NCBI GenBank assembly: GCA_002254765.1
Contig: NJDV01000068.1
Coordinates: forward strand, 1-9,591
Direction: 5' to 3'
Source: Thermoplasmatales archaeon ex4484_36
Lineage (GTDB): Archaea; Thermoplasmatota; Penumbrarchaeia; Penumbrarchaeales; EX4484-36
DNA: 9,591 nucleotides
The notes beneath the pieces are model-generated. The model made no database searches and was not told the origin of the DNA. It saw only the letters and a program-made list of their open reading frames with translations. Shown one piece after another: positions 1 to 6,785 of the stretch; position 1 is the stretch's first letter, and every line of letters begins with the position of its first letter. Made by a program: the position numbers and the translations under genes.

Positions 1-243
1 GCTACAAAGACCGGGACAGAGGAGACGATGACGGCGGCGGAGGAGGCAGGAATGTAGTCTAAACTTAGGTGGTAGAGGAGGAAGGTCCCTGTGATGCCAA
101 GGAGCCCCAAGGTGGCGAGCTTGAAGGCCCTCTCCCTAACCCGACCCCCGAGCAAACCATCCCTTCTGAGGGCCTTCCAGAAGAGGGGCAGGAGGAGAAT
201 GCTTGAGAGGCCAAAAGGTACCCCTCAATGGTCTCTTTCCCAC
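1..243 (-). CDS. EamA/DMT-family membrane transporter, N-terminal part, frame-broken and cut by window edge
   Basis: The minus frame open from 224 to 1 reads, in pieces, GLSSILLLPLFWKAL, then LATLGLLGITGTFLLYHLSL, then YIPASSAAVIVSSVPVFVA. This matches helices 2-4 of an EamA (drug/metabolite transporter) repeat, in which the short helix 3 and the ASxAAxxxSxxPVFVA helix 4 are characteristic. These are inner-membrane permeases with about ten helices and varied substrates, so no substrate can be named. The frame has an upstream stop (227-225) and no usable start. A TATA-like box (about 264-274) lies some 27 nt before a GTG at 243 in another frame, which reads VGKRPLRGTFWPL, a plausible EamA N-terminus. 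Helix 1 (about 30 residues) would then be missing between 215 and 228. I read this as one gene with an internal loss. The start is inferred; the family call is firm. Confidence 0.62.
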
Positions 244-263
244 CTCTTAGAAGCATGGGGCTC

Positions 264-275
264 CCATATTTATCT
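264..275 (-). promoter_or_regulatory. TATA-like box for the EamA gene
   Basis: The minus strand reads GATAAATAT here. Its centre (about 270) is some 27 nt before a GTG at 243-241, the spacing expected for an archaeal leaderless transcript. An ATG at 256-254 is too close to the box to be transcribed from it. Inference from sequence and spacing only. Confidence 0.4.
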
Positions 276-312
276 GAAATATTACCTTTTGGGTGGGAGG
301 CCCCCGGGAACA

Positions 313-329
313 TAAGAAAAAGTTTAAAT
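313..329 (+). promoter_or_regulatory. BRE/TATA promoter of ftsZ
   Basis: A purine-rich AAGAAAAAG followed by TTTAAATG (TTTAAA at 323-328) fits the archaeal BRE plus TATA arrangement. Transcription would start near 352, leaving a roughly 40-nt leader that contains the AGGAGG at 385-390. Unlike several other genes here, ftsZ therefore appears to have a leader with a Shine-Dalgarno site. Confidence 0.5.
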
Positions 330-384
330 GATGAGGGGGTTTTTAGGTTAGATACCAAGGTCACTTTTCCGCTTTTTAAAGCAC

Positions 385-390
385 AGGAGG
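385..390 (+). promoter_or_regulatory. Shine-Dalgarno AGGAGG that decides the ftsZ start
   Basis: AGGAGG sits only 1 nt before the ATG at 392 but 7 nt before the in-frame GTG at 398. The second spacing is the normal one, so GTG398 (protein beginning with the third residue of the longer form) is the better start on sequence grounds. The ATG remains possible. Confidence 0.5.
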
Positions 391-391
391 A

Positions 392-1546
392 ATGGTTGTG
401 GCACACAAATCCCTCATCAAGGACGTAGCTAGGAAGGTAATGGAAGATATGGAGAAGAAAAAGGAGGAGTTCGAGCCGGTGGAGACCCCCCTGTACACCC
501 CCACCCCAGAGGACGAGGAACTCATAAAGATCCTACAGGGGCTCAAGACCAACATAAAGATTGTTGGATGTGGGGGGGCAGGCTCAAACACAATAAACCG
601 CCTGGTGGAGGAGGGCGTCTACGGCGCGGACCTCTACGCCATAAACACTGACGCCCAGCACCTGCTCACAATAAACGCCCCTCATAAGATTCTCATCGGT
701 CGCAGGACCACCCGCGGTCTGGGCGCTGGAGCTAACCCCCGGATAGGCAGGGATGCGGCGGAGGAAAACCGCGAGGAGATCACCCAGGCCCTGGCAGGGG
801 CCGACATGGTCTTCGTAACAGCGGGTATGGGGGGTGGGACGGGGACCGGTGCAGCACCGGTAATAGCGGAGATTGCCAAACAGCAGGGGGCCCTTGTCAT
901 CGCTATAGTCACAAAGCCCTTCTCCGCGGAGGGGCTTGCTAGGATGGAAAACGCTGAGTGGGGAATTCAGGAGCTTGAGCAGTTCGCCGATACGGTCATA
1001 GTCATTCCCAATGACAAGCTCCTTGAGATTGTACCCCGCCTGCCGCTGAACGCCGCCTTCAAGGTGGCGGATGAGATTCTCATGAGGGCTATCAAAGGTA
1101 TCGTTGAGATGATCACCAAGGTTGGACTTGTAAACCTGGACTTTGCCGACCTGAAGTCCATCATGAAGGGTGGGGGAGTGGCTATGATAGGCATCGGGGA
1201 GTCGGACGAGGGCTCCGACAAGGCCCAGAGGGCGGTGGAAGAGGCTCTGCGCTCGCCCCTTTTGGAATACGACATATCCACCGCCACAGGGGCGCTGGTG
1301 TGCGTGACAGGCGGCGAAAGCATGACCGTGGCGGAGGCCGAGGCGGTGGCGGAATATGTCCACAGCAAGATACAGAAAAACGCCTCCATCATCTGGGGCG
1401 CTTACATCGAGCCGGAGCTGGGAGACACAATAAGGGTGATGATCGTTGTTGTAGGGGTCTCCTCCAAGCTCATCTCCGGCAGGTCCAAGGCCCGCATGAG
1501 ACCTGGCACCATGGAGGGACGCTTGGGCATAGACTTTATACGCTGA
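392..1546 (+). CDS. ftsZ: Cell-division GTPase FtsZ (archaeal type)
   Basis: FtsZ is a tubulin-like GTPase that polymerises into the mid-cell division ring. The 384-residue frame is complete. An N-terminal extension of about 52 residues, rich in Lys/Glu and ending [12 protein letters not shown], precedes the GTPase fold. GGAGSN (61-66) and the tubulin signature GGGTGTG (147-153) bind the nucleotide. The T7 loop [11 protein letters not shown] (248-258) supplies the catalytic aspartates D250 and D253 that act on the neighbouring subunit. GGVAMIGIG (261-269) starts the C-terminal domain, and the protein ends LGIDFIR, a short tail of the kind that contacts membrane tethers such as SepF in archaea. 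I cannot decide between the FtsZ1 and FtsZ2 paralogue. The start may be GTG at 398 rather than ATG at 392, judged by Shine-Dalgarno spacing. A Cys-rich protein gene follows after 13 nt and is probably co-transcribed. Confidence 0.97.
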   Translation: MVVAHKSLIKDVARKVMEDMEKKKEEFEPVETPLYTPTPEDEELIKILQGLKTNIKIVGCGGAGSNTINRLVEEGVYGADLYAINTDAQHLLTINAPHKILIGRRTTRGLGAGANPRIGRDAAEENREEITQALAGADMVFVTAGMGGGTGTGAAPVIAEIAKQQGALVIAIVTKPFSAEGLARMENAEWGIQELEQFADTVIVIPNDKLLEIVPRLPLNAAFKVADEILMRAIKGIVEMITKVGLVNLDFADLKSIMKGGGVAMIGIGESDEGSDKAQRAVEEALRSPLLEYDISTATGALVCVTGGESMTVAEAEAVAEYVHSKIQKNASIIWGAYIEPELGDTIRVMIVVVGVSSKLISGRSKARMRPGTMEGRLGIDFIR

Positions 1547-1559
1547 AGGCGGGGGAGAG

Positions 1560-2042
1560 ATGAAACTCTGTCCCCACTGCGGGGCGGCAAACGACGATAA
1601 GGTTCTCTACTGCGTGGAGTGCATGAAGCCACTGCCCTCCCCAGTGACACTTGATTATTTAAGAAGAGAAGGTATGGCAGCATTGAACAGTGGGGACATA
1701 AGAAGGGCTGAGGAGAAGTTTTCCCGCCTCATATCATTGAACCCCGGGGACCGAGAGGCAGGGGCCCTCGCAGGTGTCTTGAGGATCAAACTCGGTCTCA
1801 TAAGGGAAGGGTGGTCGCTACTTGAGGATCTGAACCTTGCGGAGAGCTCCGGCAGATGCCCCTCCTGCAGGGGAACGGGGCGCTGCCCCACCTGCGAGGG
1901 GGAGGAGATCTGCATCATGTGCAGGGGGACCCGCAGGTGCGCTTTCTGCGGGGGACGGGGCCTCTGCCCCTCCTGCGGCGGCAGCGGTGGGAGCTGTGCC
2001 GTATGCGGCGGTATTGGGGTGAGAAGGCTCCTTGAGGGCTAG
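1560..2042 (+). CDS. Zinc-ribbon / helical-repeat / multi-CxxC protein downstream of ftsZ
   Basis: No precise family is recognised. Three parts are visible in 160 residues. First is an N-terminal zinc ribbon with C4-C7 and C18-C21 (MKLCPHCG...CVECMKPLP). A helical stretch at about 30-92 follows, whose GMAALNSGDIRRAEEKFSRL segment looks like one TPR-type helix pair. Last is a C-terminal block of six CxxC pairs (C100/103, 109/112, 118/121, 127/130, 136/139, 146/149), set 9 residues apart except the last (10), with Gly-rich linkers resembling the CxxCxGxG zinc domain of DnaJ. Fourteen such cysteines... sixteen in all counting the ribbon, could hold about four zinc ions. No signal peptide or membrane segment is seen. 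The gene starts 13 nt after ftsZ, behind GGGGGAGAG, so it is probably in the ftsZ operon. A chaperone-like or scaffold role is only inference. The stop overlaps that of the convergent nitroreductase. Confidence 0.85.
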   Translation: MKLCPHCGAANDDKVLYCVECMKPLPSPVTLDYLRREGMAALNSGDIRRAEEKFSRLISLNPGDREAGALAGVLRIKLGLIREGWSLLEDLNLAESSGRCPSCRGTGRCPTCEGEEICIMCRGTRRCAFCGGRGLCPSCGGSGGSCAVCGGIGVRRLLEG

Positions 2043-2047
2043 CCCTC
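2034..2047. repeat. 14-bp perfect palindrome spanning two convergent stop codons
   Basis: GAGGGCTAGCCCTC is its own reverse complement. The plus-strand stop TAG (2040-2042) and the minus-strand stop TAG (2041-2039) both lie in its centre, so the two convergent genes overlap by 4 nt and both proteins end in Glu-Gly. It lacks a loop and a T-run, so it is not a standard terminator. Confidence 0.7.
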
Positions 2048-2511
2048 CCACTCACCGTAGAACACCATGTTCTCGGGGCTTGAGGAGTACCTCTCCCCCT
2101 CGTCCTCCGGATACCCATCTTCTCATCCTTGAAATGGAGAGTCCAGTGGGTGCCAAGGCCCTCCTCCTGCGCTGCCAACGTAAGGAGTGTTAAAGCTGAA
2201 GAGGAGTCCAGCAGGAAGGAGTTCGTATATCCCCCCATGAAGGGCTCCGCCTCATCTGGGAGCGCAGCAGCCACAACTATTATGGGGGCCTCGGCGAAGA
2301 ACATCCTCTTCCCGCACGCCTCGGCCAGCTTCTTCTTCAGGACCTCGTCTCTGACCACAATGAACCGGAGCGGCAGGCTCCCTCCCGGGGCGGGAGCCCT
2401 ACGGGCCATTTTGAAGATCCTGCGGAGGCTCTCCTCTTTAATGGGGCGTCCACTGAACCTGCTGTATCTCCTAACCCTACCAAGAATCTCTTCCAGCTCC
2501 ATAACCATCAC
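2039..2511 (-). CDS. Nitroreductase-family flavoprotein, frame-broken near its C-terminus
   Basis: Nitroreductase-fold proteins are FMN-dependent NAD(P)H oxidoreductases acting as dimers on nitro, quinone or enone-type substrates; the substrate here is unknown. The N-terminus reads VRRYSRFSGRPIKEESL (the RRSxRxF-type FMN-phosphate site), then MARRAPAPGGSLPLRFIVV (the AxxAPSxxNxQPWxFxVV-type site), and later AAQEEGLGTHW. After HFKDEKM, near 2108-2122, the frame breaks. The typical C-terminal GYPEDEGE continues in another frame to a TAG at 2041-2039, ending MVFYGEWEG. About 18 residues expected between those points (the family's LGIPEGxxxxAxxxLGYP stretch) are absent, so a deletion of roughly 55 bp is more likely than a one-base slip. 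Starts are possible at GTG2511, ATG2508 or ATG2502; AGGTG at 2522-2518 favours the first two. Confidence 0.8.
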
Positions 2512-2582
2512 TGCACCACACCTAAGCTATCCTCAAAAAGAATCGCCCTCAAGTCTCCTTTGGTTCCGCGTTGCGGCTTCAT
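2508..2582 (-). CDS. Possible 24-codon leader peptide ORF upstream of the nitroreductase
   Basis: A short minus-strand ORF begins at ATG2582 (MKPQRGTKGDLRAILFEDSL, then four more residues) and stops at TGA 2510-2508. The last base of that stop is the first base of the nitroreductase ATG at 2508 (TGATG). GAGGT at 2593-2589 gives a 6-nt Shine-Dalgarno spacing, and a TATA-like ATATTTTAAA lies about 31 nt upstream. This is the arrangement of translational coupling or a regulatory leader. The peptide has no feature that names a signal, such as a run of one amino acid. It could also be chance in a 120-nt leader. No known family. Confidence 0.35.
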   Translation of the reverse strand: MKPQRGTKGDLRAILFEDSLGVVQ

Positions 2583-2605
2583 GGGCTTACCTCAATTGAA
2601 ATCAT

Positions 2606-2619
2606 CCTTTAAAATATTT
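2606..2619 (-). promoter_or_regulatory. TATA-like promoter for the leader ORF and nitroreductase
   Basis: The minus strand reads AAATATTTTAAAGG. The centre (about 2613) is some 31 nt before the leader ATG at 2582 and about 105 nt before the nitroreductase start. It lies just after the stop of the upstream co-directional gene (2633), which therefore may be a separate unit. Confidence 0.4.
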
Positions 2620-2632
2620 GCTATCCTCTCCC

Positions 2633-3043
2633 TCATTTCAGCTTCCTGATGTACTCCATCCATCTCTTCAGGTCCTCCACGTCCTCCTCTTCAGCCTCCT
2701 CGTACACCTCACCTTCCAGAAGGGCCGTCACCTCCTGGGCGGCCCTAAGAGGCCCCAATGCCTCTCTGAACGCCTCTTCAAGCCCTTCCTCGTCCTCTGC
2801 CGCTTCTATCCTCTTAACAGCCCTCTCTTCCATCTCCTTCAGAAGCTTGAGAAGCTTCACTGCCCTCCCCCTCCAGCCCTCCGCGCCTTCCAGGGCCTCC
2901 CTCCTAAGGCTGGCTATCTCTTCCCTCAGGCGTATCTCCCTCCCACGGTGGACCACCTTGGAGGGGATGAGAATTCCCAGTGTCACAAAGGGGTCTTCAA
3001 GCCTCTTGAGATAGATCTCACGTTTAAGGTCTAGGTCTTTCAT
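2633..3043 (-). CDS. Uncharacterised charged, helix-rich protein
   Basis: I do not recognise a family. The 136-residue form (MKDLDLKREIYLKRLEDPFV...) has a short N-terminal part containing a hydrophobic FVTLGILIPSKVV segment. A long, highly charged helical region follows (REIRLREEIASLRREALEG, then KLLKLLKEMEERAVKRIEA), likely coiled coil, and then an acidic EEAEEEDVEDLKRWMEYI tail. No cysteines, signal peptide or membrane helix is visible. It may bind a partner through the coiled coil; that is inference. The frame stays open up to an ATG at 3088, but a TATA-like TTTAAA (3069-3074) lies about 28 nt before ATG3043, favouring a leaderless start there; ATG3055 is also in frame. It is divergent from the ABC-class ATPase gene and shares its short intergenic region. 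Confidence 0.72.
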   Translation of the reverse strand: MKDLDLKREIYLKRLEDPFVTLGILIPSKVVHRGREIRLREEIASLRREALEGAEGWRGRAVKLLKLLKEMEERAVKRIEAAEDEEGLEEAFREALGPLRAAQEVTALLEGEVYEEAEEEDVEDLKRWMEYIRKLK

Positions 3044-3065
3044 TGTTCCATCCATAGGTGGGATG

Positions 3066-3078
3066 GAATTTAAACTTA
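3066..3078 (-). promoter_or_regulatory. TATA-like box for the helix-rich protein gene
   Basis: The minus strand reads GTTTAAATTC, with TTTAAA at 3069-3074. Its centre is about 28 nt before ATG3043, consistent with a leaderless transcript. It stands about 20 bp from the oppositely directed TATA box at 3090-3097. Confidence 0.45.
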
Positions 3079-3087
3079 AAGCGCTCA

Positions 3088-3098
3088 TGTTTATATTG
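3088..3098 (+). promoter_or_regulatory. TATA-like box for the ABC-class ATPase gene
   Basis: TTTATATT at 3090-3097 places transcription near 3120. The leader would be only about 10 nt and carry AGGTGA (3121-3126), 4 nt before ATG3131. Divergent from the box at 3069-3074. Confidence 0.5.
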
Positions 3099-3130
3099 GG
3101 GGTCTATTATCCCCCGGGGAAGGTGAGTGC

Positions 3131-4797
3131 ATGAAGGATGCAGAGGACCTGAGAAGGACCCTCAGAAGGATAGACGGGAGGGGGTATAAGGCCTACAGAG
3201 ATATTGAGGGTGAGTACGATATGGGGTGGTTCACCCTGAGGGTTGACCACGTCCAGAGCGACCCCTTTGCCCCCCCGAGCAGGATGAGGGCCTCCATAGC
3301 GATCGCCCAGGCGGGCTATCCCCTAGAGCTCTACTCAGGAAGGAGCAGGGAGGTGGCCTTCAGGGACTTCCTCACAAGGTGCTTCTATGCGGCCTCAAGG
3401 GAACAGGTGGGCGGGAGGAGGAGAGGTGCCATCTCTATTGAGAGGCCCGGACAGGAGATCCTGGAGAGGTCTACAGTTGTCTTCCGTAGTGGCATGGTGG
3501 AGGTCAGGTTCAAGGTGGCTCTTCCCGCGGCGGGGAGGAGGATACTGGGCAGAGAGGCGGAGAAGATCCTCCTCGGCGACCTCCCTCTGGTTGTTGAGAA
3601 CTCCCTCCTCTACAGGAACATGGACGGAGAGGCCGCCCTTCAACACGTCACAACCTCCGAGGACGCAGACCACATAAGAGAGCGCCTGAGGGAGGTGGGC
3701 CTGGTTTCCTTCGTAGCAGACGGTTCGGTGCTGCCCCGCAGAAGCGGCGTGGACCCGAGACCCATGGATAGGGGAAGAGCGGTGCCCTTCCGCTCCCCAC
3801 CCTCCATGAGGGTGGAGCTGGACACACCAAATCACGGCACCCTCACCGGGATGGGGATCGGGGAGGGGGTGACCCTCATTGTGGGAGGTGGCTATCACGG
3901 CAAGTCCACCCTCTTATCTGCTATCCAGAACGGTGTTTACAACCACATCCCCGGGGATGGAAGGGAGTTCGTTGTGTCTTTGGAGAGTGCGGTTAAGATA
4001 AGGGCGGAGGACGGAAGGAGGGTGGAGAAGGTTGACATCTCCCCCTTCATCTCCGAACTCCCCGGGGGGGTGGATACTCCAACATTATGGAGGCCCTTGA
4101 GGCAGGGGCAACGCTTCTGCTAATGGATGAGGACACATCCGCCACAAACTTCCTCATAAGGGACAGAAGGATGCAGGAGCTTGTCCCCAAGGAGATTGAG
4201 CCAATAACCCCCTTTATAGACAAGGTGAGACAACTCTACCGGGAGAGGGGGGTTTCAACCATACTCGTTCTGGGTGGCTCGGGCGACTATCTGGACGTGG
4301 CGGACAGGGTAATATGTATGGTTGAGTTCCTCCCTCAGGACCTAACTGAGAGGGCTCGGGAGGTTGCGGAGAGGTATCCCAGCGGGAGGAGGTTTGAGGG
4401 GGGTGAGACCTTCGGGGAGGTTTCGGAGAGAATACCGCTTAAGGAGAGCTTTGATCCCTCCCGGGGGAGGAAGGCGGTGAAGATAAAGGCGAAAGGGGAG
4501 GACACCATTCTCTTCGGCAGGGAGGAGATAGACTTAAGCTCTGTGGAGCAGATCGTTGACACCGCCCAGACAAGAGCTATTGGAGATGCCATATACTATT
4601 CCACCAGGTATATGGACGGGAGGAGGAGCTTGAGGGAGGTTGTGGAGAGGGTAGTTGATGACGTGAGAAGAGAGGGACTGGACGTTATCGGACCCTTCGT
4701 GAGCGGTGCCTACGCCGCCTTCAGGGGCGTTGACCTTGCAGCCGCTATAAACAGGCTGAGGACGCTGAAAGTAGAGCAGAGGAGAGATCGCCTCTAA
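3131..4797 (+). CDS. Predicted ABC-class ATPase (COG3044 type), frame-broken in mid-gene
   Basis: The family is a soluble, single-chain predicted ATPase of the ABC class with unknown cellular role. The first frame runs from ATG3131 with GYKAYRDIEGEY near the N-terminus. At residues 252-260 it has the Walker A GGGYHGKST, followed by GVYNHIPGDGREFVV, VKIRAEDGRR and DISPFISELPGG. Near 4063-4080 it breaks. The other frame continues SNIMEALEAGATLLLMDEDT (Walker B with DED), then PITPFIDKVRQLY, ILVLGGSGDYLDVADRVI and the C-terminal VDTAQTRAIGDAI and AAAINRLRTLKVEQ. All are family hallmarks. Missing between the two halves are about 15 residues that I recall as FSTxNASGSTSQA in relatives, the region doing the job of the ABC signature. 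The summed length (about 553) plus the gap fits the usual 560-570. The break lies at a G7 run (4064-4070). The stop TAA overlaps the convergent gene's stop. Confidence 0.85.
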
Positions 4798-6048
4798 AGA
4801 GAGGAGAGGAACTCCTCCGCCTCCTCTAGGGCTTCCTTGTACATTCTGGCGAACTTCTCCGACCCCCTTCTGTAGACTTCTTCACCCCCCACATAGACCC
4901 TCTCCACGGCGTCCCCCGCAACAGAGTAAACGATGTTGGAGATGAGATTGTCCCTTCGGAGTGGAAGCATCCCCCGGGTCACGTCAAGAACTGTGATGTC
5001 AGCGAGGTAGCCCTTCTCAATCCTCCCTGCCTTTATCCCCACAACCTCCGCCCCACCCCTCGTGGCCACATCCAATGCATCCTGGGCCGTGACAATAGAA
5101 GAGTTCCAGTACTGGTGCTTCTGGATGAGCGCCATCATCCTCATCTCCCTGAAGAGGTCCTGGGTGTTGTTTGACGCTGCGGAGTCCGTCCCGAGGCCAA
5201 CCGTTATCCCCTGGGTAGGGGAAGAAGCCGCCGGTCCCCAGCTTCATATTGGACGACGGACAGTGGACCGCCTTGGCCCCCCTCTCCGCCATAATGTTTA
5301 TCTCCCACCGGGCAACCCAGCCCAGGTGCACCAGAACGCTCCTCTCCCACACCGCACCCAGAGAGTCAAGATACTCAACTGGGAGTTTACCTGTCTTCTT
5401 CCTGCATTCGTATATCTCCTCCCTTGTCTCAGAAGCGTGAATGTGGAGGGGTACCTTCAGCCTCTTTGAGAGCTCAGCAGCCCTCCTTATGGCATCCTCG
5501 TCGTTGGTGTAAACGGAGTGGAGGTTGACAACAGGAAGAACATAGGGGTTCCCTCTATAGTTGCGATGGAACCTCTCCGTGGCTTTGAGCCTCTCCTCCG
5601 CCGGTGCAAAAACGGATATCAGGGGAGGAGCCGTGGCAACCCTCACACCCACCTCCAGAGCTGCTTTCGCCACCTCCTCCGCCTCGTACATGTCCAGCGT
5701 TGTGGCTATCCCGTGGGAGAGGGACTCTAGAAGGGCGAGCTTCGCCCCGGCCCGGGCCACCCTCCCAGTCAGCCTCCCCTCCTTCGCCCACATCCTCTGG
5801 AGCCACTCCTTTAAAGGTCTGTCGTCCTCATATCCGCGGAAGAGCACCATTGGGGTGTGATTGTGGGCGTTTATAAAGGCTGGAAGGGCTATCTTTCCAG
5901 AGAGGTCAACAACCTCCTCCCCCCTCCCCGGGCTGAGCTCTCTTCCTATCTCCCTAATAAGCCCCTCCTCCATTCTTATGTCAGTCCATTCCATAATCCT
6001 CCTTTCATCGTCCTGCGTTATGATGTACCTTATGTTCTTGAGAATCAT
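4794..6048 (-). CDS. Amidohydrolase of the MTA/SAH deaminase family (DadD/MtaD-like), frame-broken
   Basis: Metal-dependent cytosolic deaminase, expected to convert 5'-methylthioadenosine, S-adenosylhomocysteine or 5'-deoxyadenosine to the inosine form and release ammonia. From ATG6048, the N-terminal strand region and SGKIALPAFINAHNHTPM hold the HxH metal pair (H62, H64). LHSVYT (H177) follows, then LHIHASETREE (H204 metal, E207), VHLGWV (H241) and VHCPSSNMKLGTGG. At about 5208-5215 the frame breaks, and GITVGLGTDSAASNNTQDLF, with the catalytic Asp of GTD, continues in another frame. It runs through ATRGGAEVVG and KGYLADITVLDV to TAG at 4796-4794. About 6 residues (after GGFFPYP) seem lost. 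Predicted total is about 424 residues, normal for the family. The start overlaps the dph6 stop as ATGA, so the pair should be co-translated. Exact substrate uncertain. Confidence 0.88.
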
Positions 6049-6710
6049 AAAACCCTCACCTCGCGTATCTGAAGCCTGTAGGAGGCCGGGCCCAGTTCCT
6101 CAACCTCCCCCTCAACCTGGAGCCTCTTCCTAAACAGCGGTGCGGAGAGAATGAGGGTCTCGGCTTCACCGCCCTCAAAAGATGGGTTGAAACCGAACCT
6201 CCTGGAGAGGGATATTATCCTCTCCACCTCCGCCGCTCCGATCTCGGCACCTAGGAGGTCTGGAGAGAGGCCCTCAGCAGACACCGTCAGCAGAGTGAAG
6301 GTGAAACCTGAGGCGGCGAGGTGCCTCATGTACTCCTCCTGATTCTTCCTCCACAGTGGAGAGAAAAGTACAAGCCCCTCGGAGTAGGCGGCCTGGTTGT
6401 AGTTTATCCTCTGGTAATCCGACAGAAGCGCACCGGTGTAAACACCGTAGTAGCCCTCCTCCTTAAGCCTCCTGAACTCCTCCCTAAGCGTTTTGAGCTC
6501 CTCACTCCCCGTTTCAACCACCTTGACAGGTATCCCGGTTAGCTCCTCAAAGGACCTGTGTGCCTCCTCCCCCGGGACGTGAAAGAGCCAGGATGCCGGA
6601 TTAGACGGTTTAAGGACCAGAAGCTCTCCCACATCAAATCCATTTGTGAGGGCACAGTGGAGGGCGTAGGCAGAATCCTTACCCCCCGAGAAGAGAACGG
6701 CTACTCGCAT
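6045..6710 (-). CDS. dph6: Diphthine-ammonia ligase, Dph6/MJ0570-type ATP pyrophosphatase
   Basis: Catalyses the last step of diphthamide synthesis on translation factor aEF-2: ATP-dependent amidation of diphthine with ammonia. The 221-residue protein has the PP-loop SGGKDSAYAL (residues 8-17) at its N-terminus, then GALLSDYQR (93-101), FSPLW (116-120), VSAEGL (143-148) and EGGEAETL (179-186). All are standard for the archaeal Dph6 group, and the length is typical. The frame is open further, to ATG6731. However, a TATA-like AAATAAA at 6731-6738 lies about 25 nt before ATG6710, and the protein from there begins MRVAVLFSGG as in relatives, so a leaderless start at 6710 is chosen. The stop overlaps the deaminase start (ATGA, 6048-6045), indicating an operon with translational coupling. 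The gene is intact. Confidence 0.92.
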   Translation of the reverse strand: MRVAVLFSGGKDSAYALHCALTNGFDVGELLVLKPSNPASWLFHVPGEEAHRSFEELTGIPVKVVETGSEELKTLREEFRRLKEEGYYGVYTGALLSDYQRINYNQAAYSEGLVLFSPLWRKNQEEYMRHLAASGFTFTLLTVSAEGLSPDLLGAEIGAAEVERIISLSRRFGFNPSFEGGEAETLILSAPLFRKRLQVEGEVEELGPASYRLQIREVRVL

Positions 6711-6729
6711 GATGGGGGGATGTCCTACC

Positions 6730-6740
6730 ATTTATTTGAA
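6730..6740 (-). promoter_or_regulatory. TATA-like box for the dph6-deaminase operon
   Basis: The minus strand reads TTCAAATAAATG. Its centre (about 6735) is some 25 nt before ATG6710, so the transcript is probably leaderless. No Shine-Dalgarno sequence is seen before ATG6710. Confidence 0.45.
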
Positions 6741-6785
6741 TGTGACCTCAGCCTCCACTTAACCACCTGGATGGGGGAGAATGAC

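Noticed and set aside
65..406. 113-codon minus frame over the ftsZ leader
   Set aside because: Its translation is low-complexity Ser/Pro/Gly, while the neighbouring frame reads clearly as EamA helices. It would also overlap both promoters.
584..1363. 259-codon open frame antisense to ftsZ
   Set aside because: It lies wholly opposite a well-conserved gene, and its translation shows no family motif and reflects the GC-rich codon pattern of ftsZ. A shadow.
2129..2599. 156-codon plus frame opposite the nitroreductase
   Set aside because: No recognisable motif, and the nitroreductase frame is clearly the real one here.
4060..4072. Programmed -1 frameshift at the G7 run in the ATPase gene
   Set aside because: It would connect the frames but leave the conserved signature-like segment missing. 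The other broken genes need different frame changes without such a run.
2100..5215. A shared GGATA/GGTAT-like motif at three of the frame breaks
   Set aside because: GGGTATCC, GGATACTCC and GGATAACGG look alike, but the PKD breaks do not share it and the genome is G-rich. Probably chance.
5062..5469. Plus frames opposite the amidohydrolase
   Set aside because: They overlap conserved catalytic segments of the minus-strand gene and have no family features.
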